A DNA stretch of 64,000 bases. Origin: Caldatribacterium sp051549785 (lineage in GTDB: Bacteria; Atribacterota; Atribacteria; Atribacterales; Caldatribacteriaceae). The notes below the pieces were generated by a model. The model ran no database searches. It saw only the letters and a program-made list of their open reading frames with translations, and was not told where the DNA came from. Shown here in pieces: positions 43,238 to 51,279 of this stretch. The DNA lies in NCBI RefSeq assembly GCF_051549785.1, contig NZ_CP189974.1, forward strand, positions 1-64,000, read 5' to 3'. A program made the translations under genes and the position numbers. Within the stretch, counting starts at the first letter, position 1; every line of letters starts with the position of its first letter.

Positions 43238-43916
43238 TGTGTTCTCCTCCTTTGAGCCGTTCGCTGAAGATATGGGCTAAACGCACGGGCTCAGGAAGAC
43301 GAAACCCCCTTGCCGTCTTCAGGGCCCATTCCCGGGCTTTCTCTAAGTCTATCCGGTTTCCCGGAGAGACGAATACGGGCTGGGTGCAGTCTTTTGTTCG
43401 CAGGACAACGCCGACACGCTTCCCCCGGTATTCGACAAAAGAGAAGGAACCTCGCTTCTCCCCAGGTTCCTGAAAATGTCCCACGAGGGGCTTTTTGGCC
43501 ACTCCAATAGAGACAAGACCAAAGAGGACCCCCAGGTGGCTGGCAATCCCCACTCCCCGGGGATGGGCGATACCCTGGCCGTCGAAGAAGAAAAGGTGCG
43601 GCACAACGGAAAGACGCCGGAAAGCCTCTTCAATCGCCGGACCTTCCCGGAAGGAGAGAAAACCCGGAACATAGGGGAAAGAGGGCTTATGCACCCCCGA
43701 GGCCACTTCGACCACCTCAAGAGAAGGCCACCGCAGGACCACAACAACCGCCACCGCTTGCCCAAGAGCGTTGTAGGCAACGTCAACCCCTGCAAGAAGC
43801 GTAACAGCCTCGTCTTTCAAGGGAAATTCGAGGGAAACCTTTTGCCGGATATCCTCTTGGATGCGCAGGGCCTCCTCAAGCGTCACCTCGAAAGGATGAG
43901 GGTATTGCCTCTCCAT
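43209..43916 (-). CDS. nfi: Endonuclease V
   Basis: A 235-residue deoxyinosine 3' endonuclease, a DNA repair enzyme. Active-site segments are LLAGVDVAYN (Asp), LFFFDGQGIAHPRGVGIASH (Asp) and SPGNRIDLEKA (Asp), with GVAKKPLVG. The C-terminal tail (GEHSDRSESLGL) runs past the family core and overlaps the next gene. It is on the same strand as UPF0237/UPF0210. Confidence 0.94.
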   Translation of the reverse strand: MERQYPHPFEVTLEEALRIQEDIRQKVSLEFPLKDEAVTLLAGVDVAYNALGQAVAVVVVLRWPSLEVVEVASGVHKPSFPYVPGFLSFREGPAIEEAFRRLSVVPHLFFFDGQGIAHPRGVGIASHLGVLFGLVSIGVAKKPLVGHFQEPGEKRGSFSFVEYRGKRVGVVLRTKDCTQPVFVSPGNRIDLEKAREWALKTARGFRLPEPVRLAHIFSERLKGGEHSDRSESLGL

Positions 43917-43931
43917 GGAGGGACAGGGAGG

Positions 43932-44165
43932 TTACAGGATTTCGAGCTCTACAGTTTTGGTGAGGATGTCGACGTAGTTGAAGGCCATGCGCTGAGCGGT
44001 ACCGTCGACATCCACCCTGAGGATGAAGAAGAAGGGGTAAATCCCCTCAATGACGCCTTTGCGAACAACGGTCTTTTTGCGCCCTTTGTTGACCTCTACA
44101 ATGGCTTCTCGGCCGACGAGAGAGCCAATCCACTCTTTGATTTCCTGGAGATTCTGGACGGTCAA
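43932..44165 (-). CDS. veg: Veg-family protein
   Basis: A 77-residue protein with the Veg pattern: IKEWIGSLVGREAIVEVNKG, RRKTV-like GRKKTVVRKGVIEGIYPFFF and NYVDILTKTVEL. Veg of Bacillus stimulates biofilm gene expression and is a small beta-barrel protein. The start is TTG; an ATG nearby is out of frame. A promoter lies 30 bases upstream, and nfi follows 15 bases downstream, so veg heads the operon. Confidence 0.85.
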   Translation of the reverse strand: MTVQNLQEIKEWIGSLVGREAIVEVNKGRKKTVVRKGVIEGIYPFFFILRVDVDGTAQRMAFNYVDILTKTVELEIL

Positions 44166-44194
44166 AAAGCATCATTCCCGCCGCATTTTTTGGT

Positions 44195-44223
44195 ATTATA
44201 TCCTATTTCTCCAGAAAAAGCAA
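44195..44223 (-). promoter_or_regulatory. Promoter of veg-nfi-UPF0237-UPF0210
   Basis: Minus-strand TTGCTT (44218-44223) and TATAAT (44195-44200) with 17 bases between. It would serve the four-gene run down to 41549. Confidence 0.75.
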
Positions 44224-44659
44224 ACGAAATCACGAAAAAGCAGCAGAGCACCTTTCTCGGTCTTCCGAACCCTCTTGTCCTCCATAAAGGAGAACACCTC
44301 AGCACATTCTGGGAGGTCCGCACCCTTCGGGATTCCTACGTACAAAAAGCCACGTAGACTTCAAAAGATTGTCAGAACACGTCTTGAGCTTTCGACCTTC
44401 CCCGCTACCCGCGCAAGATGAGAAGAACCCGGAACACCTCCTGCTGCTGGCAGAGAAAAAAGACTCAATCCCGAGATTCGGAAAGGAGAGCGAGACGAAC
44501 CCGGACACCGCAAGACTGCACACATCGCCTAATAAATCTCCGCATCTACCGAGGAACAGAGCGCCTCCCCGGAGGAAATCGCCCTTGTCAGTGAGTCGCT
44601 TGCTGCATAAACCGAAAAACCGCAGAGCACCGTACACCAGTTCAGCGCGTGAGCTCCCC
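44224..44659. other. Unexplained ~440 bases ending in a terminator
   Basis: No convincing gene lies here. Frames exist on both strands but none looks like a protein. A small hairpin CTACGT...ACGTAG (near 44335-44357) and other local stems occur, and a strong plus-strand terminator ends the stretch. A plus-strand small RNA is the simplest reading, but I recognise no Rfam family (not SRP, tmRNA or RNase P by signature). No promoter for it is obvious. Confidence 0.4.
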
Positions 44660-44701
44660 AACCACTGCTTTCCGGGAGCCCGGAAAGCAGTGGTTCTTTT
44701 T
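44660..44701 (+). terminator. Strong hairpin terminator upstream of serC
   Basis: Perfect 17-bp arms, AACCACTGCTTTCCGGG (44660-44676) and its complement (44679-44695), with a 2-base loop, then CTTTTT. The T-tract lies on the plus strand only. No plus-strand gene precedes it. Confidence 0.85.
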
Positions 44702-44804
44702 AGGCTTCTGCCTTAGCTTCACTAAGCGCAGCTGAAAAGGCGGACACCCCCTCCCGGGAAATGGTAGAATATCCGGGAAAAGCCAGAACGAGGGAGGAAG
44801 GGAA

Positions 44805-45890
44805 ATGGAAGAGCGGGTGCATACTTTTAACCCTGGTCCAGCGGCCTTGCCCCTGCCAGTACTTGAGCGAATCCGTGACGAAATGCTCAACTTCCGTGGC
44901 ACAGGGATGTCCATCCTTGAGGTTAGCCATCGCTCAAGGACCTTTGAAGAGGTCCTCGACGATGCTGCAGCAAGGCTCAAAAGGCTCCTGAAACTCGACA
45001 ACCGTTTCCATGTGGTTTTCCTCCAGGGCGGAGCAAGCCTCCAGTTCGCCATGGTTCCGATGAACCTGGCGCTTGAGGGGAAACCCGTAGGGTACGTGGA
45101 CACCGGATACTGGGCCTCCAAGGCTCTCAAGGAAGCCCAGATTCTGGGGAAAGACGTGCAGGTGGTGGCGTCCTCCAAAGCGCAAAACTACACGCATATC
45201 CCCAAGAACTTCACCGTCGATGACAACCTCGCCTATCTCCACCTCACCTCAAACAACACCATTGAGGGCACCCAGTGGCACCACTTTCCCGGGGTGGGGA
45301 ATGTCCCCCTGGTGAGCGACATGTCTTCGGATATCTTAAGCCGGGTCTTTGACCCCTCGCCCTTTGGGCTCATCTATGCCGGGGCGCAGAAAAACCTGGG
45401 TCCTGCAGGGGTCACCGTGGTCATTATCCGGGAGGACATGCTGGAACGCACCCCCAAAAATCTCCCCACCATGCTCCGGTACTCCACGTTCGTTGAATCG
45501 AACTCCCTCTACAACACCCCGCCCTGCTTTGCCATCTATGTGGTTGACCTCGTCCTTGAATGGCTTGAGGAAACGGTTGGAGGTCTGGAAACAATGGAGG
45601 CCATCAACCGAAAGAAGGCGAAAATCCTCTACGACTACCTCGACAGCCAGAACTTCTACACCTGCCCTGTGGCACCCGAAGACCGGTCCATGATGAACGT
45701 GGTCTTTCGTCTCCCCAGCCCAGAATTAGAGGACAAATTCGTGAAAGAAGCAGAAAAAGCACGCCTTGTGGGGCTTAAAGGACACCGCTCTGTAGGAGGA
45801 TGCCGGGCCTCCCTCTACAATGCCGTCACCGTGGAGGCGGTGCAGGCACTCGTGGACTTCATGCAGGAGTTTGCCCGAAAAAACGCCTGA
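44805..45890 (+). CDS. serC: Phosphoserine aminotransferase
   Basis: A 361-residue PLP enzyme of serine synthesis. It has TFNPGPAALPLPVLERIRDE, FLQGGASLQFAMVPMNL and the PLP lysine in YAGAQKNLGPAGVTVVI, with SVGGCRASLYNAV near the end. A GAGGAAGGGAA site precedes the ATG, and TAGAAT (44765-44770) with CGGACA 18 bases earlier is a plausible promoter. serA and serB are not in the window. Confidence 0.94.
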   Translation: MEERVHTFNPGPAALPLPVLERIRDEMLNFRGTGMSILEVSHRSRTFEEVLDDAAARLKRLLKLDNRFHVVFLQGGASLQFAMVPMNLALEGKPVGYVDTGYWASKALKEAQILGKDVQVVASSKAQNYTHIPKNFTVDDNLAYLHLTSNNTIEGTQWHHFPGVGNVPLVSDMSSDILSRVFDPSPFGLIYAGAQKNLGPAGVTVVIIREDMLERTPKNLPTMLRYSTFVESNSLYNTPPCFAIYVVDLVLEWLEETVGGLETMEAINRKKAKILYDYLDSQNFYTCPVAPEDRSMMNVVFRLPSPELEDKFVKEAEKARLVGLKGHRSVGGCRASLYNAVTVEAVQALVDFMQEFARKNA

Positions 45891-45910
45891 GGGACGAGCG
45901 TCCCTCAGGC
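45885..45910. terminator. Shared terminator between serC and the sugar kinase
   Basis: Perfect arms GCCTGAGGGAC/GTCCCTCAGGC with loop GAGC. It covers the serC stop and the end of the kinase gene. On the minus strand a T-rich run (GTTTTTTC) follows, so termination is stronger in that direction. Confidence 0.8.
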
Positions 45911-47377
45911 AAGGCCAAGCTTTGCGAACTCCCGAAAAAGCGGTGCGTTCACCTCGTAGAGCCGCCTGAAGAGGCGGAAAAGCTCCTCGTACAAAGCGTG
46001 GGCATTTGCGTCAGGGGTGACCTGGCCTTCGGTGGGAAAGAACTCCTCGGGGAATTCCTCGAAGGACCGGACATACCCCAGGGCCTTCAGGGCGATGAGG
46101 AATGCCCCCTTGGCGGAGGAAGAGGGATAACTGCTCACCGCCACCGGGACACCCAGAACGTCACAGAGCACCCTCCTCCCGTTCTCTGAAAGGGCAAACC
46201 CTCCGCCAATCACCACCTTCCTGGGCTCCCCCATGACCTCCCGGAGCATGTCAAAAACGGCGCGAATCGAAAAAGCCACGCTCTCATAGGCCGCCTGGAG
46301 AAGAGCCTCCGGGGTATGGAAGAAAGAGAGCCCGAAGAGAATCCCCCGGGCATAGGGGTCCCAGTAAGGGCTCCGTTCTCCGGTCAAAAAGGGCAAAAAG
46401 AGCGGACGTCGCCGGGAAAGGTCGAGAGCGACCTCGCCCTCTTTCAAGAGGTCCCGCATCCACGAGAAGACGATGCCTCCGTTGTTGATGGCCCCTCCCC
46501 CAACCCAGATATCGGAGGCAAGGTAGTAACACCAGGCCCGTTTTCCAGGGTCGATGACTGGCCGGAGGGCACACATGCGAACGGCCCCTGAAGACCCGAC
46601 GCTCACGACCATTTCGCCTTCTCGAAAACACCCCTCTCCGAGATTGGCAAAAGGACCGTCCCCACCACCCCACACAACAGGCATCCCCAGGGGTAAACCG
46701 GTGGAAGCGGCGAAGTCCCGGCTCACAAGTGGCGCCGCGAAATCCGGCTCCACAAGGGGGGGAAGGAGTTCCGGGGAAATCGCAAGCAGGTCGCACATCT
46801 TCCTGCTCCACGCCTTCCTCTGCACCTCAAGAAGTCCCGTCCCTGAAGCCGTGGAGTAATCGCAGCAAAGCTCCCCCGTGAGCTGAAAGAGCACCCAGTC
46901 CTTGATGCTCAGGATTTTCGAAACCCTCTTCCAGAGGTCCCCGTGGTGCTTCCTGAGCCAGAGAATCCGAGGAGGATGGTAGATAGTGTGGAGCGGTGCA
47001 GCCGTCAGTTCATAGAGGCGTTCCTTTTCATAGGACTCCCGGAATCCCTCAACTTCCTGGAAAGAGCGGGTGTCCATCCAGTTCCAGAGAGGGGCAAGGG
47101 GAGTGAAATTGCCATCCACAGGAAGGAGGCTGTGGAGCATGGTGTCAAAGCTCAGCGCTTCGAAAGAGCTTCCGGGAAAGGACGAAACCGCCTCCTTCAC
47201 CGCCTCGGTAAGGGCACCGAAAATTTCCCCCGGGTCCTGCTCTGCGTATCCTGGGGCAGGAGAAGCAGTGGGGTATGCCCTTTTTGTCGAAAAGAGGATG
47301 TTCCCACTTTGGTCAAACACGCAGACTTTCAGGGACGATGTGCCAATATCCGCACAGAGGAAAAGCCTTTGTGCCAC
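45905..47377 (-). CDS. FGGY-family carbohydrate kinase, gluconokinase-like
   Basis: A 490-residue kinase. The ATP/sugar motif is LCADIGTSSLKVCVFDQSG. Segments typical of FGGY gluconokinases are TMLHSLLPVDGN, PLWNWMDTRS, DYSTASGTGLL and VVSVGSSGAVRM; xylulokinase is an alternative. It phosphorylates a sugar acid or ketose with ATP. The GTG at 47377 after GGGGGGATACC is preferred, because a promoter lies just upstream of it and the earlier in-frame ATGs (47422 and above) precede that promoter. Confidence 0.88.
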   Translation of the reverse strand: MAQRLFLCADIGTSSLKVCVFDQSGNILFSTKRAYPTASPAPGYAEQDPGEIFGALTEAVKEAVSSFPGSSFEALSFDTMLHSLLPVDGNFTPLAPLWNWMDTRSFQEVEGFRESYEKERLYELTAAPLHTIYHPPRILWLRKHHGDLWKRVSKILSIKDWVLFQLTGELCCDYSTASGTGLLEVQRKAWSRKMCDLLAISPELLPPLVEPDFAAPLVSRDFAASTGLPLGMPVVWGGGDGPFANLGEGCFREGEMVVSVGSSGAVRMCALRPVIDPGKRAWCYYLASDIWVGGGAINNGGIVFSWMRDLLKEGEVALDLSRRRPLFLPFLTGERSPYWDPYARGILFGLSFFHTPEALLQAAYESVAFSIRAVFDMLREVMGEPRKVVIGGGFALSENGRRVLCDVLGVPVAVSSYPSSSAKGAFLIALKALGYVRSFEEFPEEFFPTEGQVTPDANAHALYEELFRLFRRLYEVNAPLFREFAKLGLA

Positions 47378-47402
47378 CGGTATCCCCCCGACGCTTTTTC
47401 CT

Positions 47403-47431
47403 ATTATAGCCCTGTCACCCATTTCCTTTAA
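47403..47431 (-). promoter_or_regulatory. Promoter of the sugar kinase gene
   Basis: Minus-strand TATAAT (47403-47408) with TTAAAG (47426-47431) at 17 bases. The -35 is weak. It supports the GTG start at 47377. Confidence 0.55.
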
Positions 47432-47466
47432 AGAATAGGAAGACATGTAAGGAAAGGAGGTTGTCC

Positions 47467-48006
47467 ATGCATCGGGAACCAACACTCAAAGACGTGCAGC
47501 ATGTGGTTGAGCTTGCCCGGGCTTTTCTTGACGATGCCCTGACACTCCTTACCGCCTATGTCCAGTCCTCTCCTTCTCTCACGCGGTTTCTGAAAGACCA
47601 GGGACTGAACCCCGAAACGGTCCTCTTCTCTTTCTCCTTCCCCGAGGAGCTCCCGGTGATCCTCGAGGTGGCCAGGCGCTCCTTCCCACAAGACGAGTCC
47701 TACCCCGTGAATCCTTACGCCCTGCTTTTGGCCATCCGGGAGGCCGAGCGGGGGCGCAAAGGCTTTGAGTTCGGGATAGTGGCGGCAAAAGATACAGACC
47801 TCAAAACTCAGTGCGAGTGGGCGTGCGCCACGGTGAAGAAGAACTTCGAGCGCTTTAGAGGAAGCGGGGAAAAGGACTTCATCGCTTTCCTGGGGAAGCG
47901 ATGGGCACCGGTTGGGGCGGAGAACGACCCAAAAGGGCTCAACCGGTTCTGGGTGGACAATGTCCGGTACTTCTACAACCTCTTCCGAAAGGAGGGAGAA
48001 CAGTGA
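47467..48006 (+). CDS. Phage-type protein of unknown function next to a holin
   Basis: A 179-residue protein. Its C-terminal segment, DFIAFLGKRWAPVGAENDP then GLNRFWVDNVRYFYN, resembles conserved phage-associated proteins found beside LL-H holins, but I cannot name the function. The rest is a helical region with LLLAIREAERGRKGFEFGI. The ATG at 47467 follows AAAGGAGGTTGTCC. It overlaps the holin start by GTGA. No other phage genes are nearby. Confidence 0.6.
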   Translation: MHREPTLKDVQHVVELARAFLDDALTLLTAYVQSSPSLTRFLKDQGLNPETVLFSFSFPEELPVILEVARRSFPQDESYPVNPYALLLAIREAERGRKGFEFGIVAAKDTDLKTQCEWACATVKKNFERFRGSGEKDFIAFLGKRWAPVGAENDPKGLNRFWVDNVRYFYNLFRKEGEQ

Positions 48007-48308
48007 ACTTCCAGGACTTCCTGCTCTCAGCGGCTTCACTCTTTCTGCTTGGGCTGGGAAGCTACGTTTTCTCCCGGTGGCATGTGGATCGCCTGACGCT
48101 TGACCGGTACCGGAAAATTCTGGACCTTGCGGAAGAGGCAGTGCTCTTTGTGGAGGACGCCTTCCCCGAAAAGCGAGGCCTTGAAAAGCTCAGAGAGGCC
48201 ATTCAGTACCTAAGAAGGTGCTGTGAGCGGCTCGGCATTCCCCTGGACGATGCAGAGGCCGAAGCCAAGGTCCGAGCCGCCTACCAGAAGCTGGAAAGGA
48301 CAAGATAA
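48003..48308 (+). CDS. LL-H-type phage holin-like protein
   Basis: A 101-residue protein with one N-terminal membrane helix, FLLSAASLFLLGLGSYVFS, followed by a charged helical tail (RYRKILDLAEEAVLFVEDAF). This fits the LL-H phage holin family. A stand-alone holin can also serve autolysis or secretion. The GTG start overlaps the upstream stop and follows GGAGGGAGAACA. Its stop nearly touches gltX, convergent, 3 bases away. Confidence 0.65.
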   Translation: MNFQDFLLSAASLFLLGLGSYVFSRWHVDRLTLDRYRKILDLAEEAVLFVEDAFPEKRGLEKLREAIQYLRRCCERLGIPLDDAEAEAKVRAAYQKLERTR

Positions 48309-48311
48309 CCC

Positions 48312-49784
48312 TCAACCTCTCTCCAAAAACCTCAGGGTCCTTGCAATGCGGGCAAGGACCCGCTCCTTCCCCAGAACCTCGAGGAGCTCGAAGAGCCCCG
48401 GACCGACCTTTTTCCCCGATACCGCCACCCGAAGGGGATGGATGAACTGCGCCGCTTTGAGGCCTCGCCGCTCCGCCTCACTCCGTATAGCCTTTTCGAT
48501 GGTTGCCGCGTCAAAGGGCTCAAGGTCCTTCAGAAGCTCATAAGAAGTCCCGAGAATCTCGGGCACCTTCTCCTCAAAGAGCACGCTCTCCACCGCCTGA
48601 GGATCGTACTCGTAGTGCTCGGTGAAGAAGTACTCCGCCTCTTCGAGCACCTGCGCCACGTACCGGATGCGATCCCGCATGAGGGCCATAACCCTTCTGC
48701 AGTAGGCGGAAAACTCCGGCGTGAGGTCTTCTCCCGTAACCTTCCCCTGACGTTTGAGGATGTCGATGAGGATTCCCGCAAGCCTCTCAGGATTAGCTGC
48801 CCTGAGATAGACCCCGTTCATCCAGTTGAGCTTATCAAGGTCAAAGACTGCAGCGTGCTTGGTGACCTGCTCAAGGGAGAACCGCTCGATGATTTCCTCC
48901 CGGGTAAAAATCTCCTTCTCCTCTTCCCCCGTTGCCCAGCTCAACCGGGCAAGGTAGTTCACCATGGCTTCAGGGAGGTACCCCATATCCCGGTAGTAGG
49001 TCACCGAGGGTGAACCGTGGCGCTTGCTCAGGCGGGTCCTGTCCTTTCCGAGGATCATGGGGATATGGGCAAACTGCGGGCAGGGAAATCCAAAAGCCTC
49101 ATATAGCAGAACCTGGCGAGGGGTATTGGAGATGTGGTCATCGCCTCGGATGACGTGGGTGATGCGCATGAGCGCATCGTCCACCACACAGGCGAAGTTG
49201 TACGTCGGCATGCCGTCGGACTTCAGGATGACGAAATCGTCAAGCTCACCGTTGTCGAAGGTCACATCCCCCCGAAGCATGTCCACAAAGGTCGTCGTCC
49301 CCTCGGGAATCCGGAAGCGCAGCACGGGCTTTCGCCCTTCCCGACGAAAAGCCTCCCTTTCTCTTGCGCTTAAGTGGAGACAGCGCCGGTCATACCGCCA
49401 GCTTCCCCCCTGGGCGATGACCCGTTCTTTTCGTTCCTTTAGTTCTTCGGGAGTACAGAAACACTCGTAGGCTAGACCTTTCTGAAGGAGCTTTTCGGCG
49501 TACTCCCGGTAAAGGTGCAGCCGCTGGCTCTGGAAATACGGCCCGTAGGGGCCACCAACCTCTGGCCCCTCGTCCCACAAAAGCCCAAGCCACCTGAGGC
49601 TCTCAAGGATAACCCGAACGGATTCCTCAGTCGAGCGCGAAAGATCGGTATCCTCAATCCGGAGGACAAATACCCCCCCGTACTTTCGGGCAAAAGCCCA
49701 GTTGAAGAGTGCTGTGCGTGCTCCCCCAAGGTGCAGAAACCCTGTGGGGCTTGGCGCAAAGCGAACCCGAACGGTCTCACTCAC
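48312..49784 (-). CDS. gltX: Glutamyl-tRNA synthetase
   Basis: A 490-residue class I synthetase. The HIGH-type motif is FAPSPTGFLHLGGARTALFN and the KMSKS-type motif is RTRLSKRHGSPSV. It charges tRNA-Glu. It ends a long series of overlapping genes: its start overlaps the thioesterase stop by 4 bases. A domain-length check fits bacterial GluRS. Confidence 0.96.
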   Translation of the reverse strand: MSETVRVRFAPSPTGFLHLGGARTALFNWAFARKYGGVFVLRIEDTDLSRSTEESVRVILESLRWLGLLWDEGPEVGGPYGPYFQSQRLHLYREYAEKLLQKGLAYECFCTPEELKERKERVIAQGGSWRYDRRCLHLSAREREAFRREGRKPVLRFRIPEGTTTFVDMLRGDVTFDNGELDDFVILKSDGMPTYNFACVVDDALMRITHVIRGDDHISNTPRQVLLYEAFGFPCPQFAHIPMILGKDRTRLSKRHGSPSVTYYRDMGYLPEAMVNYLARLSWATGEEEKEIFTREEIIERFSLEQVTKHAAVFDLDKLNWMNGVYLRAANPERLAGILIDILKRQGKVTGEDLTPEFSAYCRRVMALMRDRIRYVAQVLEEAEYFFTEHYEYDPQAVESVLFEEKVPEILGTSYELLKDLEPFDAATIEKAIRSEAERRGLKAAQFIHPLRVAVSGKKVGPGLFELLEVLGKERVLARIARTLRFLERG

Positions 49785-50200
49785 GGCCTCTCACTCCCCT
49801 TATCCTTCGGGACAACAAAGATACCCTCAGCCTCCGCAACCCTCTCTCCATCATAGAGGATTTCCCCAAAGGCCGCAACAATCCTTCCCTTTTGCCTCCG
49901 AACCCGCCCCCGAAGCATCAGGATTTTCTCTGTTGGGCAGGGCCTGAGGTACTTCACCCTGAGCGTCCCGGTGACGGCAGAAATCCCTGCACGTTTCACG
50001 CTGTGGGACATCACCTCGTCAAGGAGTGACGCCACAATCCCCCCGTGGACCACCCCGGCAAAACCCTGCAGGTACCAGGGGACAACGGTTTCTGCCACCG
50101 TCCACCCATTTTCTTCCCGAAAGCGAAGCGAAAACCCGTGGGGATTTCGTTCCCCACAGAAGAAACACCTCCGGTTGTCCACAAATTCCACAAGCATCAC
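49781..50200 (-). CDS. PaaI-like hotdog thioesterase
   Basis: A 139-residue hotdog-fold protein. HGGIVASLLDEVMSHSV is the thioesterase helix with the catalytic Asp/Glu. CFFCGERNPHGFSLRF at the N-terminus is typical of this subgroup. It hydrolyses acyl-CoA; the substrate is unknown. It overlaps the genes on both sides by 4 bases. Confidence 0.85.
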   Translation of the reverse strand: MMLVEFVDNRRCFFCGERNPHGFSLRFREENGWTVAETVVPWYLQGFAGVVHGGIVASLLDEVMSHSVKRAGISAVTGTLRVKYLRPCPTEKILMLRGRVRRQKGRIVAAFGEILYDGERVAEAEGIFVVPKDKGSERP

Positions 50201-51279
50201 CCTCCACTTTCAAGCATTTCAGAGAGAAAGACGAATTCGTACTCTGGATGCGGCCTTTCCAGAAAGCACTTCAGTGCCTCATAGGTGACCTCTTTCGGGT
50301 GCCCGATGGCCACGGCAAAGCCCTGCTTCCTCGCCACGGCCAGAGTGGCTTCGAGTTGCTTCAGAACGTACTCGATGGTGGTCTCTCCGTCAAGGAAAAC
50401 ATCTCGGCGAAGCGCCCGAACACCCATATTCTTCATCACCCGAAAGGCCACAGAACGCGGTGTGGTGAGACTGTCCAGAAAATAGGCGTTTTTCCCCCGG
50501 AGGACCAGGGCGCAGAGCGCCATCAGGCGCTCGTCCTGCGTGGCCCTGGAACCCTTGTGGTTGTTGAGGCCCTTTGCCTGGGGGATGCGTCGGAAAGCCT
50601 CTTCAAGCATCCGCACCACCTCTTCCTTAGGGGTGCCACTTCGAAGCAAAAATCGCTCTCTCGAGTTCTCCCCGGGATCCATCGCCTCCATCGGGAAGTG
50701 GATGAGCACTTCTTTCCCGCTTTCTTCAGCCCGTCGGGCAAGATGCGGGCCGTGCGGAAGGTGAGGGAATACCGCCACGTTGAGTTTGACCGGAAGGGAG
50801 AAAAACTTCTCCGCTATAGGCACATCGTACCCGATGTCGTCAATGACGATGGCGATCCGGAAAACCCGCCTGAGGCGAAGGTGGAAGTGGAACCACTCCT
50901 CCTCCCCCCAGAAAAGACAGTAATCGTCATCCCCCACCCTTTTCCCCCAAAGACCGAAGGGCTCCAGAGGAGCAAGGAGGGCCTCAAGACGCCTGAGGAG
51001 ACGCTCTCTCTGCCAAGCGTTCCCAAGCACCACCTCGACCTCAAAGGAAGGTCTTTCGGGAAGAGGATAACGGAGAACCTGAAAGGAGAGGCTGTTCTTT
51101 CTAACCTCGTGGAGCACAAGCAGGGCAAGTTCCCTTCCCACCCCCCGGAAGAGCGCCCGGGAAAGGGCAGCCTGGCCCTCTTCAAAAAGTCGTGTTTCAA
51201 GTCCCAGGGCAAAGAGCACCACTCCCCAGGCCAAAAGCCCAAAAAGGAGGAAGAAAAGGAACCTACGAGGCCAGGGCAT
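50197..51279 (-). CDS. Divergent polysaccharide deacetylase (YibQ family)
   Basis: A 360-residue membrane-anchored or secreted protein. A helix FLFFLLFGLLAWGVVLFAL starts it. The core reads IAIVIDDIGYDVPIAEKFFSL, VLIHFPMEAMDP, LNNHKGSRATQD and YFLDSLTTPRS, a YibQ-type deacetylase with the DD and HKGS segments. It probably acts on cell-wall glycans. It overlaps the CtpA-like gene by 17 bases. Confidence 0.88.
   Translation of the reverse strand: MPWPRRFLFFLLFGLLAWGVVLFALGLETRLFEEGQAALSRALFRGVGRELALLVLHEVRKNSLSFQVLRYPLPERPSFEVEVVLGNAWQRERLLRRLEALLAPLEPFGLWGKRVGDDDYCLFWGEEEWFHFHLRLRRVFRIAIVIDDIGYDVPIAEKFFSLPVKLNVAVFPHLPHGPHLARRAEESGKEVLIHFPMEAMDPGENSRERFLLRSGTPKEEVVRMLEEAFRRIPQAKGLNNHKGSRATQDERLMALCALVLRGKNAYFLDSLTTPRSVAFRVMKNMGVRALRRDVFLDGETTIEYVLKQLEATLAVARKQGFAVAIGHPKEVTYEALKCFLERPHPEYEFVFLSEMLESGG

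Noticed and set aside
44299..44716. Open frames on both strands in the 44.3-44.7 kb gap
   Set aside because: Compositions look random, there is no good ribosome binding site, and they run into the terminator hairpin.
48003..48308. A full prophage around the holin
   Set aside because: The flanking genes are a sugar kinase and gltX; no integrase, capsid or tail genes are present.
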